From Metaphire vulgaris (lineage: Eukaryota > Annelida > Clitellata > Crassiclitellata > Megascolecidae), in contig CM030834.1 of NCBI GenBank assembly GCA_018105865.1, forward strand, positions 12,394,719 to 12,458,718: 64,000 nucleotides of DNA, written 5' to 3'. The position numbers were made by a program, and so were the translations under genes. The notes beneath the pieces are model-generated. The model ran no database searches, had not been told where the DNA came from, and saw nothing but the letters and a program-made list of their open reading frames with translations. Positions 11,476 through 25,991 of this stretch are shown piece after piece. The stretch's first letter is position 1. Each line of letters begins with the position of its first letter.

Positions 11476-13956
11476 TTAACGTGCATATATACAGTTTATA
11501 TATAGCCTATACATTGTACCAGGAGTGGCCAAACTGCGGCTGTTCTGGCAGAATCTGCGGTTCGTGAAAAGTTTAAAAAATAAAATTGTTTTGAGCAGAT
11601 TACCGATAATAGATCAACCGAAGCATACAACTGTCACATAATAGTAATAATTTTGCCTCGTTGCCACTTTTATCATAGGCCTTATAAAATAGCAGCAGAA
11701 AAATTAATGAAATTTTGCAAAGAATTAGATCATACTATCTCGTTTTCGTGTCTAGTATTTGTGTGGCAATGCGGCTCCCAGACTTTTGAAAATTATCATT
11801 TGCGGCTCGCAGTGCCTTCTATGGGTTTGGCCACCCTTGTTATATAAACAATCGAAAATACGCGGTTTGGAATCTACTAGGGCTGGTAACGAATAAAATT
11901 TTCTTGATCGATTAATCGGAAATTTTTTTAATCGATTACTTTCGATTAAAATAATTACATATATAGCTTTTTGCTTATCTCCTTGTATTGTCTACTTTAC
12001 CGTCTACAGTTAGCCTAAAAACAAAACAAAAGTGCTTGCTCATCTCTCCCCGTAGGGCCTAAATGCTTAACTGCAGCATTGCTTTCATTACTCACCATTG
12101 TTGTCCGAACGAAATAGAAATATAGACTAGTAAGCTAAGTAGGTATTCAAATAAATACGTTACAAAAATGTTAAAATTTACTCGAAAAATCAATCGATTA
12201 AAGAAAATTTAATCGATTAAAAATTTTAACGATTAATTTAACGATTTTTAACGATAAGTCAAGCCAAATGCTTGACTTATCGTTAAAAACCGCAGCCCTA
12301 GAATCTACTGAATATGGCGTTTTATAAGGTAACGCGACGGTACACGAGACCTAAATGATATTGTAAAATTATGCCAACTAGCGTCAGCGAAGAACTACAG
12401 TATGGGCTTCAGAAAAGTGCGTTGGAACCTACAACTCAGTGTTGGAGTTGTTTATATTGGGGCAACAAATTAAAATAATTCTAAATTTTAGTTATTAGGC
12501 TTGTTACTCTTAAGGCAGTTTTTATTCTAGGCCCTTTTGGGGAATTCCTCCCCCAAATGAAAAATTCCCCGCCCCCAAAATTTTTTTATATGTTGCAGGG
12601 GGAGATGGAAATTTGCCCCCAAAAGTGTGGCGACGGGGTCTTTTATTTTTCGGAGAGGGGAAAAAAGGAAGATTGTCAAGGAGCGTTTAAGAAGGGAAAA
12701 CAGGCAGATGACCTTTTTTGCTCATCAAGATTTTTGAGACGTCAAACCTTGTCCCCCAACATTTAAAAATCCCCCCCAATGTCAAGGTGGCTAGAATAAG
12801 CACTGCTCTTGCTCTTAAGGTTGCGTGTTATATTGTCCAAAGCAAGTAATCTTAAAAGAAACGCTACGCATGTGTCCGGTTTAGGCCTACACTGAGCAGT
12901 TTCACATGATCAGAGTCAAATATGCGGTCGTCTTAGTTCCATAAGCTTTGCATAGTTATCGCGAGAAAAATATTATTTTTCCCTGCGAATTAATATTGCT
13001 CATCGGCTATCCAACTACTTAGTCAATTGCATATTGATTATCTTCTTAGTTGAAAGGCATTGGATCAGTGTTCCCGGTTAACCCATTTTCGATATTGTAC
13101 TGGGGGATTGGACAGCCTACACCCCAAGATTTTCTCTTCCAGGGGGATTAGGGGAATAGACAAATGAAAAGCTAGATGCTTGACTTATACCAATGGCAAA
13201 TAGAACATGTAGGTCTACACCCTTTATGGTCACTATGTCTGTCAATAGACAGTAGTCCCGTGTCACTCATGCAACCTATAGTAATAATAAAAATGTGATT
13301 TTAAGTGGTTTAGGAGGCTAAGTAAGCCTGTGTGAAAACCACTGATGTAACCATCTGCATTCAATAACCTAGTTTATCGACATAGCCTTTGAATCCGTTT
13401 ACTGTTTCAACTGTCGCTCCCACCTCGTCCAAACTGTTCCATTTGTCCACAACCCTTACACTAAAAAAAGTTTTCTTTCTTGGACCAACCCTCTGCTTAA
13501 ATAATTTGCACTTGTGGCCTCTTGTGCTGCTATAGTGTGCCAATGTAAAGAATCGATCGTATGGCACATCTACTTTCCCAGTCATTATTTTGTATGTTTC
13601 TATCAAATCCCCTCTCTCTTCTCCTTTCTAATGTTGTCAGTCCACAATATTGAAGTCTTTTTCCTAGCTTAAATTATGGCACCCATTGACCATCTTCGTT
13701 GCTCGTCTTTGCACTTTTTCTAAAAGTTCTATATCTTTTTTCAAGAATGGATTCCAAGCCCGAACACAGTATTCTGTACATTTAGCTTTTCATTTTTCTA
13801 ATCCCCCTGGAAGAGAAAACCTTGGGGTGCAGCTTGTCCAATCTCTCCAATACAATATTGAAAATGGGTTAACCGGGAACACTGATCCAATGCCTTTCAA
13901 CTAAGAAGATAATCAATATGCAATTGACTAAGTAGTTGGATAGCCGATGAGCACTG

Positions 13957-14021
<65 letters not shown>

Positions 14022-17000
14022 CAACAACAACAACAACAGCAAGGTTTAAAGTGGTTCAGTAGGGTCTGCTCTGTGTGAGAACCACTGTCACACTCATCCA
14101 AATCTAGTAACCTACAGTACTGTTCCGCGCCCTAGACGAAGGTCCTACCCATCGAAACTTCTTTGGCTCCAGTAAACTAAGAAAGTGGTCGATGATTTTT
14201 TTAAAGAGTAGAAATCGCTATTAGCAATCATGTCCGTGGTTGGATTATGAATATCCAGTGAATCAGTCTGAAGGTACGTGTTTCCAATTTTGAAGGAACT
14301 GTAGGAGTGTAGGGCCTAGTAGAACCTTCCCGGAAACACAAGTACTCATATTTTCCTAGTAGCGGATTAAGCATTGACTTATCCAAATAGATGCATGTGT
14401 GATTTTGTACGCCAAAACGTCAAACGCTCTGCAGCCTGCAATTAAGTCCTTTGAAATGAACGTTGCTACCACTGCTAAGCCCAAATAAGAACAATTCACA
14501 TGCTACTGTGATATTATTCTCATTTGGGCTTAGCAGCGTAGCCACGTTCTTTTGCAAGGTATTCCAGATTTGAGACAAATCGATCACTCAACAGGTATTT
14601 CTAACTGATCGATGCAAGACGGTAGCTACAGCTGTACTGTTACCAGGCCTACTTTTGCAAATGGACCATAAACGTTTGGAAATTATTACGTGCTCGCTGA
14701 AGCAGATATGTTTATTGTAGTCAATAATTTTGTTCCATTGGAAACAGCGCAAACCGTAGACCTGCAACAGTTCTCTCACCGTGGTCAGGGCGTAGCTACG
14801 GGAGAGGGGGTGTATCGGTATATATACCCCCAAAAATCAGTATATAGAAAATACAGTATATATATAACACATAAGTACATATAGGCCTATATAACAATAT
14901 ATACCCCCAAATTTACACCCCAATCAAATTCCTGGCTACGCCCCTGATCATGGTCTATCCACTACTATTATTCGAATCTAGGTCGAATTTATTCCTCTTG
15001 TGTCTTACTATTGAAGTATCATCACAGGTGCCCGCAAATTAGGGCAAGAGGGGTCACTTCCCCCATGGAAAATGCAAATACCAATATTTTCACAGTGAAA
15101 ATCTTGATAACATATTAACCGTGACTTAAAGCGTTTTGACCCTTGGAAAATTTCAGTGGCGTAACCGTGACCATTGTGTTTTGCCCGTAGATAAATCGTC
15201 TCTCATGAACTGCGCTGCGATCTGTCAACATAGGCGTAAACTTCTATTAAGGCTCTAGGCTCAAATCCCCCCCCCCCCACTTTTGGGAGGCTACCACTGG
15301 GAAGGGGGATAACGGTTGGCACTTTTTCACTCAAGTTTACGGCAGTGTTGGAGTTGTGAAATTTGAGCTGGGGGTTGAGGACTAAAATTCATTGAATGAC
15401 AGAAACTGCATGTACCAAATACGCGATTTTTGGGAGTGTTGCAAAGTTAGCTGTGGGGTGGTTCAAACCCCCCCCCCCCCGGCAGGCAACTCCAACATTG
15501 AGTTTACGGCAGTATGCGACCACACAAATAGCACATTTTCTAAAAGAGAATCAGCTGCAGATGCGGCATTATTTTAAAATTGTAGTAGGCCTAAGACTTA
15601 CATAATGCCACACGTCGTTAGGTTCCAGTCTCTGCATCACAAGACATAGGCCTAAATTCGTATGACACCATCATGCATAGGGCACGATTTGCATAGGTTA
15701 ACACAACGGGATTTCGACGTTTTAACTGGAATATAGCAAAAAACCCTCCTTTTCTTGCATTCTTGGATCAGTGGCGGCTCTAGGATTTGGCAAGTGGGGG
15801 GGGGGGGGGGCGTTGGGGTGGCAACTTCTAATCATGGGGGCCAACCATTTGTTGTTTAATGTATGTAGCATTAAGTATAGGGTCCCAACTGGGGGGCCAC
15901 TGGAGGGCCAGGCACTCAATATGGGGGGCACGGGCCCCCTGGCCCCCCTGTGGAGCCGCCACTGTCTTGGATCCTAAATAGGATACTGGATCGAAAAGCT
16001 TGATCCGGCGATTTCTCAATACTAGCTTCCATTAGTGCAGCCACGAGAGGGGTACTGGTGGGAGGGCAGTGCCCCAATCCTGAATGGGACCAGTAATGGG
16101 TTACGTGCAAAACTGACGAAATAATATTTTGGCTGACGGTGAATGCATTTTCCTGCCACAGTGGTGGGGAGATTGACTTTCCTCGCTGAAATATCAGTAG
16201 CCACCTGAGTGGGGAGGGATGCAGTTGGGCAGTGGGAGAGGAAAATTGCCCCTTCCCTCCAGTGGCGGCTCTAGAATTTGGCAAGTGGGGGGGGCGTTGG
16301 GGTGGCAACTTCTAATCATGGGGCCAACCATTTGTTGTTTAATGTATGTAGCATTAAGTATAGGTCCCAACTGGGGGGGCCATGCTCTCAATAGGGGGCA
16401 CGGGCCCCCCTGCCCCCCCGGTGGAGCCGCCACTGCTTCCTCCTACAAATCGCACCCTGCCCACCACTGCGATAAAAGTAATGTGCATTAGGCATAAATC
16501 ATGCATTTACCATGTTTCCCCTACTGATCATCATATTCCCCCTCCCACGTGCTCGCCACGCCCTCCCCCCACTACTCCAGGCCACAATTAAATTGCGCCC
16601 TGTTTGTATTAGACTATTAGTTTCTGCTTTGAAAAAGATCGACAAGCAAAAAAAGGTCATCAACACTTTTTCACACTTGTACTTGTATCCGACAAGCAAA
16701 AAACAAAAAGTCACCAACTTTTTCACATAGACCTATGCTACTTGTCAGGTCAGGGGCCCGTGACTATTTTTTGCATCGGGGCCCGGAAATTCTCTCGGCG
16801 GCCCTGATTACGCCTCTGGTTCCGAAATCTGTAGTAGGCCCAGGGCTAAATGGGATGTACGCGTGTCTTGATGTTAACCCTACTGTAATTCTGGAACCAC
16901 GACCACGCCGGTTAGTTTGCGCAGTAAAAATTGCGCTACTGAAAAGGCAGAGGCAAGGTCGAAGATATCGTCTTTGGCGCATTTTACGGAGACGCACTAT

Positions 17001-18581
17001 TCGGTTCTCTCTCGTGGAGGGACCAAGCATAAAATTGGCGTAGCTGTTATTTTACTATCTCGTTGAGTCAATAAAAGTTCTGCAGCACTTAATTCGAAGC
17101 AAGAGTTTCACTTTTTTACCGCGAAGGTCCTTTTGCGTATCAGAAGGCTTTAAGAAATCCTTCCACCTGTACTTTCTTTCTCAGTTGTTTGCGACTCGAC
17201 TGAAGTTGGATCATCATTATGGGGTAATCATCGTTGCACTGAATTAGTTCGGTGTGTTGACGATAACCTGATGCTGCTTCGTGTGACTGGTGCATTTGCC
17301 TGGCAATTATTTAATTGTACTGTATTGATGGTGTTGATGTTTCCAGAACTCTACAGTGCTCATTCTTAGCGTCGCTTCAGTCGTTTTATATCTCGTTGAT
17401 ACCGAACGGTGAGTAGAACTAGTTTTGCTTTTGCATGCGAGTGGTCGTTAGTTGTTGCTTCACTTTTAGCTTAGTTGTAGCTTGTTTTGTTGCTTTTACG
17501 TCTGGTTAAGCCGGTTCGGTCCAGTTGATCCAAACCATTGGTTAAAATGTTGAGCGGTTCGGACCGACTTTTTGTTAAATGTTAGGCCTTATCGTGAAGT
17601 GCAAAGGTGTTAATTTTGGAGGGGCAGGCGCGAGCGAGTCTCTTTGGTGGTAAGGTTCTAATCACCGAAGATTCAGGGCTATGGATTCCTTCGGTGGCGT
17701 AGCCAAGGGGGGTTGGGGGTTAAAACTCCCTCTTGGCTGACGAAAACAAAATATTTTTAATGAGTTCATATGCATTTTAAATTTTTTGACGTGACTTTCG
17801 GGGTCAACCCCCCCTTGGCTAGATTTGAAAGGTTTAAGTAAGAGGCGAGAACTTTTTTGTTTGTCACGTAAAAAATTAGAGGCGATAAGGTTTTTTGCTT
17901 GTCAAGATTTTTTCAAAGTTGGTCACGGTCAAAACCAAAAACCAAACCCCCCTTCCGGAAATCCTGGCTATGCCACTGGATTCCTTCCTCTGGAAACTAA
18001 TTAATAGAAATTCGCACATTGTTTAAATGGTGGACATAATCGATTATTCATCGATCATCGAGTATCCAAATTCTATCCAAATATCAGTTGGCTCTGACTA
18101 TTTGTAGATAACAGATTTAAGCCACTTGTTAGGCCAGGCATGCGGAAATACAAACGTTTCGACGCCCAATGAGGGCGTATCTTTAGCCATCAATTAATAC
18201 AATACTTAATGCACAGACAAAAATAGTAATCTTTTATTCATGTAGAGCAGGGGTCTCTAAAGTACGGCCCGCCAAGATCTGTAATCCAGCCCGTAGAAAA
18301 ATGATAAACATGCACAAGTCGTACTAAATCTAATGCATCAGCTTCGTTTATCTCACAGTCGTTTTTAAACGCCATTTCAATTGCAACTGATATCCTGCAG
18401 TCTGAATTATACACTGCATCATTATTAGGCAATAAATAGTCTTTTAGTGACAGTTATTAATTTGGAAGCAGTTTACAGGATCTTAGTCACAGAGCAATGA
18501 ACAGGAAAGAATGGCAGAAAACTGTGGAGATGGCATTATAATTATACACGGTTAATGATGATGATGATGATGATGTTTCAT

Positions 18582-18654
<73 letters not shown>

Positions 18655-19714
18655 ACTGATTAATGTGGTAACTCTTTCAAACGGACTACGTGAACACGTT
18701 ACAAAGTTACATTTGTTGTATTTTACTAAATTTAAATTCTTGTTCTTGTGGCCCATTGAGCCTTCAGAAGACTGCAATGCAGCCCCTGGATAAAAAACTT
18801 TGGAGACCCCTGATGTAGAGTACAGCATACATATATACTGGATAAAGTTTGATCAGAAATTTCCAGGTGTTATATAGCTTTAAGCAAAAATTAAAAGATT
18901 GCCATTAGTTCACAGGATTCATGATTAGTCATTAGTTCTTCACATCTCAGGTAATTGCCAGGAGCCATAGAAATCCAATTACTCAGTACAATTTCTCAGA
19001 TATTTTGCTGTGACATTTTTATTCCAGGGTTTCTATTTTTTGTAGAAACTTGAGTATGCTGCTGAATCAGTGCAGGTAGTAAATGGTGGAGTTCAGCCAT
19101 ATAAATCTCAGTTTCTACAGAGTCCATATTCTCAACATATTTTAAAATAATTATAGTTGAGAAATTTTGGCTTTTTAAAATATCTGAGTTATAATATAGA
19201 ATACTGTGTTCAGGCTTGGATTCCATTCTTGAAAAAAGATATAGAGCTTTTAGAAAAAAGTGCAAAGACGAGCAACGAAGATGGTCATTGGGTGCCATAA
19301 TTTAAGCTATGAAAAAATACTTTAATTTTAAGCTATGAAAAAAGACTTTAATATTGTGGACTGACAACATTAGAAAAGAGAAGGGAGAGAGGAGATTTGA
19401 TAGAAACACACAAAATAATGACTGGGAAAGTAGATGTGCTATACGATGATACAACCGATTCTTTACATTGGCACACTATAGCAGCACAAGAGGCCACAAC
19501 TGCAAATTGTTTAAGCAGAGGGTGGGTCCAAGAAAGACAACATTTTTTTAGTGCAAGGGTTGTGGACAAATGGAACAGTTTGGACGAGGTGGGAGTGACA
19601 GTTGAAACAGTAAATGGATTCAAAGTCCATCTCGATAAACAGGTTATTGAATGCAGATGGTTACATCAGTGGTTTTCATACAGTCTTGCTTAGCCTCCTA
19701 AACCACTTAAATCA

Positions 19715-19768
<54 letters not shown>

Positions 19769-22700
19769 GACTTTGCTGAATATTTAAATGAAATATTTTT
19801 TTCTCGAATTTCATGAAGCTATCGGATTATATGCATACTGTTCAAGCAAAAATTGTTTAGAGCAAAGGTTGTGGACAAATGGAACAGTTTGGACGAAGAG
19901 GCAGTAACAGTTGAAACAATAAACGGATTCAAAAGTCTTCTTGGAAAACTAGGTTATTAAATGTAGAAAGTTATTTCTGTGGTTTGTACACAGGCTGTCT
20001 TAGCCTCCTAATGTACTTGAAATCATGTTATTATGATATATTTATTTAAACTATATTGAATATAAGGATAGAATTTTATGGTGCATTTAAACAAGCTGTC
20101 TGAAAGTATTTGTCTTCTGAAGAACTGATTCTGTAGTTTTACTTTTCTTATGAAAACTAGTTGTTTGCCCGCCAAGCACAACAGAAGGCTAGGCTAGGTT
20201 GTTTTACCTGTCATTGTAAGAAATTCAGCTAAAAGTTTCATATAGGCCTAAATGTGAAAAATTTTCTAGTAATTTGGCCATCAATCATGACGGGATAGAT
20301 ATAGACTTTACCCGGTAATCAATTTGTTTCTCACAGCGTCTTATGAAAATATCAAGCTTCACAAGGATGTTGTGCAGTTTTATTGCTTAAAGCTTGGCAT
20401 AATTTGTTTCTTTTGTCATTCTTATTGCTATTAAGGTGTGGGAAAATCCTGGCACAGTGTATGTGTGTGTATGTGTGTGTATATGTGTGTGCATGTGTGC
20501 ATCTGTGTCATAGAAGTTGTGTACTAAAATTTGAGTTTATCTCTAGTTCAAACAAGGAATGAATGTTTCCTTTTACATATCTGGTATTTGCTGGTTTTAG
20601 TTTTAAATGTGTGGAGACAATTGGCCCATGGAAGGAAAATGTCTTGCAGCAAATTGACTTTGCCTTCAACATGTTTTTCCTAATCCATTTCATTATCAGG
20701 GCAAGTATTGTCAATGCAAATTGTAGTTGTTAATTCTTCTGTTTGCTAATTGCACATTGCAAATTATTCTCTATCATGCAACATCTGAGTAAAATTATAG
20801 TATTCAGCTAATTTGGTAATTATGCTGATCACAGGTGTGTTCTAGCAGGGATAAATTGCACATTTACTATCTTTTCTTCAACTGCTAATTGGTAGTTTTA
20901 TTGTCTGTGCCAGTTTATGCAGTTTTTAATATCTTATTAACATCTTTTTTTCTTAAAAAAACTTTTGTGCTGAAATGACAATGATCAATTTATAAAATTA
21001 GGATATAATATTTTAGAAATATGTATATACTTGATAATTTTGCATTAAACTTTTCATTAGTGTGGCCACCTTCCCCCGTACTGGCGTAGGTAAAGTGAAA
21101 TTGCAACACAGAACCATCTATCAGTACGTTTAAATACCTTTGCTGCATTCCAGACAGCCATGCATAAATTAATTAACTATTAATATATGTGGCCCTTTGA
21201 CCCAAAGGGTAATGAAAAAAGGCTAGGTTTAGGAACCCTTTGGGCTGAAGGGTCTAGTAGTGAAAGGATTATAATTATCAGTAATATTTAAATCCAAAAT
21301 GATGCCTGTGGTGCATTTGTTTAACTTTCTCCAGATTAAATCTTGTATGTTCCATTCAGTTTTAGTCTATACTGAAAGTTTGAGAAACAGATTTTAAAAT
21401 ATGCAGTCCTTGATAGAACATGTAAGCAGTGTCACTGGCAAAATGAAGAATGTGCTCATCACTTGTTACATTCTTTTCATTACCATGATAAACTTGAAAA
21501 CTTCTTGACACTTCTTACTTTTAAATAATAAACTTTAGTATGATTCACCATTAATATTTCTTATGTATTAGTCCATTTTGAACCATGCCTAATAGCAACT
21601 GATTGAAATAAAGCAAACTTTGTCTTTATTTACTGTACTGTTGAATTTTGTTTGAGTTCAATTTTGTTTACTGGTAGTCATTTGAAGTTGAGACTTTCTA
21701 ACACAATTTGCACATATATCATCTGTTCAGAGCGTCAGTTGTTTCACAGGTTAGCTGGGTTGCTTGAATTTCATATTGCTTACAAAAACTGTTAAACCTA
21801 TCTGCATCACTATCTCTGACAGGCATGCATGAAATTTCTTATAGACATTTAGCAAGTGAGCAGCAAACATAACTACAATAGCCATTAACTAAACAGAGAC
21901 CTTTTGTTGTTAAAAACCAGTTCATGATATGAAAGAAGGTTTCTGTTTCAGTTTGTGGCAGCTGCAGATAAATTGGTCTTCTGGATGGATCTATTTTCAC
22001 TTGTTGACTTTGCTACAATTCCTCCTGCCTTTGTCGCTATCTACCTTGATAGAAACTGGTTGGGTTAGTTGAATTCTGTTGACTATTTTTGTAACCATTG
22101 ATGCTATTAAAGTTTGGATCGATCGATTGATTAACTGATCATGCGTGATTGATTGATTACACTGGTCTACGTAAATTTTGCTGACTTGAAGACAACATGT
22201 GATCTTTATGTATTTTGGTGTGCTGAATCCAAAAATCACACCCATTTTCTCCTATCACGTCCACTTTTCCCGCAAAACGCTGTTTACTGATTTACTGTTT
22301 ACAGTAATAACGAGCATTATGTATTATAATTCTTCCATCCAGTACCCAAATCTCCCCTCTGCTCTAAGACCGGTTGCTCACTGCGACGAAGTTCCTGTAC
22401 CTATTTGCACTACTTTGGGATTTTTCCGATGATGATGAATTTTGTCAGTCAACAGACATCGACGGCGAAGATTTCGTGGCCTCAGAAATTGACGCTGGAA
22501 TGCACCAAACATTCAACCAAGCTGAGTTGAATGACCTTGTACGAGATCTAGATCTACCGAAGTCGTCAGCAGAGTTACTGGGTTCAAGACTGAAGGAAAA
22601 GAACCTGTTCAGTGTTGGCTCCAGAAACCACGCTTATGTATCATGGCAGAGAGAATGATCTTCTGAAATATTTCCATATGGAGGATGAGGAGTTTGTATA

Positions 22701-25700
22701 CTGCATCAACATCAAAGGACTTATTGAATCAATGGGATGTTATAGTTGTAGACAATATGCTTTTTACGACCTGATTGATCACTGACTTACTTGGCAACTT
22801 AAGAGTCGAGAATTATGACCTTTCAGTTCAAAATTCGAAGATTGCTTTTCGAAGACTAGCTGGGAGCAAACATGAGTGTCAATCAAGTTGCATATCCTTC
22901 ATAGCTACCTGAACTTCAAATCTTGAAGCTATGAGTGAAGAACATCAAGAGATTCAAGACATCAAGACCATGGAACGTCGATATCAAGGCAGATGGAACT
23001 CAAACATTATGGCAAACTACTGCTGGTGTTTACAGTGTGACAACTGTGGCCATAACTATACCGGAGCATCCAAAAAGAGAAGATTCCTGTCTCAAAACTT
23101 AAATTTAAGCAACTAGCTATATTGCTCTTATTGCTCTCTTGGTTAGACGACAGACTCATTTTTTGGCTGAATAAAAAATATTATGTGTTATCGGTTCTTC
23201 AGAATTTCCTATTTTCCCTTATGTTTGACTTTAACACCTTTAATTAAGCATTCCTCATTTGCGAAAAAATTTGACGTATTGCACAATTTTTGACTTCACT
23301 TCTGGAATCAGCACCTCTCAAATGGGTAAAATCAGCAAAAATACTTAGGTCAATTATCAATGTTAAACTCGCAGTTCTATTTATTGCTTCTATTATGTGA
23401 AATTATTGATTTATAAAATGTTGAATGATCGATTAATTGATTGATAATCAATCAATTGATTGATAATCAATCAATTGATTAATTGACCAATTCATTGATA
23501 ATTACTCAATCAATTGATTAATTGATTGATTGATTGATTATCAATCAAATAATCAGTCATTCAGCATTTTATAAATCAATGACTTTACATAATAGAAGCA
23601 ATAAATAGAATTACGAGTTCTGCAATATAAAGCTTGCATATTGCCATCATTAGTTTTTAATTTGGCAGTTATTTTGCAACTTTGATTTGTTAATAAAAGT
23701 TTTGAATATATTTACATTTTGCTATGAACTATTCATGTGATTATTGAATTATTGACTATTATCATGATTCATTCTTTGTTAGTGTGTTTCTCATGAAACA
23801 CTCGTTTGCATTCGATTATTACACTCCCCATAAATGTTATAGACTTGGTTGATATTTTGCTGATCTAGGCTTGTAACTTACCTCATCTCTTTGAAATGCA
23901 TACAGGATTTCACATGTATAGGTAGATAGACTTTAAAATTCTTTAATTCTGACTTTATTTTCAGGGTTAAGGTTTACACGGACCCTTCGTATTATAGCAT
24001 TCACAGATGTCCTTCAACATCTGAAATTTCTTAAAACGTCCACTTCAATCCGGCTGTGTCATCTAATCTGTAGTCTTGTGGCTCTTTGGATTATAGGGTC
24101 CGGCTTTGTTCACTTGGTTGGTAAAGGCTATATGATATATGTAAACTATTGGTGATTAGATTGCTTGAGCCAAATCCGCTATTTACCTTCAATTAGTTGC
24201 TAATGGAGTCATTTAGATAACAGCTATTCAGTGAATGTCTGTTTCTCAAACGATCACTTTGCGTTACTGTATATTAAATATTACCTATGTTTACTGAAAT
24301 GTTGAAATTGTGAAACATGAGATCTTAGCTTTACTATGATGTTCTGGGCAGAGAATGCTGATTACACAGACTGATTAAGAAATCTAAACCTACTAGCATT
24401 CAAGGCATAAGCCTGAAATGTAAATTGAGTTAGCTAAATTCCATAATTGTATCATTGGCTTAGTCACATAGCCCCCTCCCTAAGGGCTGGGACAGGTAGT
24501 GGAATTTGTGCAAAACCTTTGAGTAGTTTGGAAGTGCGGGTAGGTAGTTTGAGGTTGGAGAGAATGTATGAAAGAAGTCAAAAGCTTAGGAGACAATGAG
24601 GTATTATTACTTATTGTCTAACTCCAAAATGTCGATATGCCCCCATATGTTCCGGAATCCTGGCTATGCCAGTGAATCGAATTCACACACACTGCTAAAT
24701 ATCTAAGAGAGCAGTATAATATATTATAGTTATGAAAATATGTGCGTGTGTGTGTGCGTGCGTGTGTGTGTGTGATGTTGACTTAGCTTGAAAACTCTGG
24801 AGATCCATTTCTGGCATTTCGCAATGCTGTGAGATTGTCGTTTTGGGACTGCATGTACTTCACAATGGTGACTATGGCAACAGTTGGATATGGTGACATT
24901 TACTGTGTCACAACTCTTGGCAAGCTGTTCATTGTCTTCTTCATCCTTGGTGCCTTGGTATGTTGTAAAACACATGATGTTTCTGGCTCAGTTCTTGATT
25001 TGCAGTGCACTATTATTAACTCAATACTGTTGCAGGTGATTTTGAAACATTTGAAGTTGAAGCACAAGATTAATGTTCATAATGTTCATTATTGACTTCA
25101 TTGTACCTAAATGCAAGTCATTGGCTTGTCTGTCTTTCCTACATGCACTGTGTGATTTTCCTAACCAGGCTTTCTATAATAATTACCGGTATTTGTTTGA
25201 CAAACTGTTATGAACCTATATTGATTTTTCAACTTTTATTAGTTGTTATATCCCCATTAATGAAGTCATGAGGAAGGCACAGGGTGCAGGCAGACAGGGC
25301 TGGGACCACTCATGAGATTTTTGCAGAACTGATAATAATTTTTATTAGGGGTGTTGGTGATCGTGAATGGAATTGATAAACTTAGATGCATTACAGCTTT
25401 TGGCCACATTATAATAAATTGTGATAAAAGTATTTAAATTATGCACCAGAGCCTTTGATATTCAAAACTTATATTATTCAAAAGCTTCTGTTCCTGGGAC
25501 TCTGCCCCAGACCCAGCTGAGGAGGAGCTCACAATGCTCCCCAAAACCTCCTAGTAGGACTAAATGGGATGTGCATGTATGCCTTGATGGTAGCCATCGT
25601 ATTCTAGAATCCAACTACAACAATGAATACCCCATTTTGCTTTACATTCTTCAGGCTGCATCACAATATTTATTTTACCTGCTTTGACATTGTTTATGCG

Positions 25701-25937
25701 TGTTTTCACAGTTGCATTCGGGGCTTTTTTGTAAAAAAAAATCGGAGCGTAATGGCCATCATTAAGTTGTCAACACACCATAGTGGCCGTACAATTATAT
25801 TATTCTAATTGTTTGGACCATAGATGAAAACAGGGGCGCCCACCCCCCCTGGCTGCTGGAAGCAGCTTCCCTCTTCTCTGTCCTCCCTTCCCCCTCCTAC
25901 CCCTAAACTGGGGTCCAGCAGGGATTTATTTACATCA

Positions 25938-25991
<54 letters not shown>

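Noticed and set aside
11415..11567. Channel exon 1 reading on through the TA repeat as a Tyr-Ile-rich tail
   Set aside because: The BK alignment resumes exactly at 17347 after CTATTG at 11397; the repeat is intronic.
13961..14038. CRISPR-like regular repeats (here and at other triplet tracts)
   Set aside because: Pure microsatellites without spacers in a eukaryotic genome.
24829..25095. ORF with the TVGYGD motif as a separate small K+ channel
   Set aside because: It is exon 6 of the 22-exon channel plus intron read-through; neighbouring exons match in phase and family.
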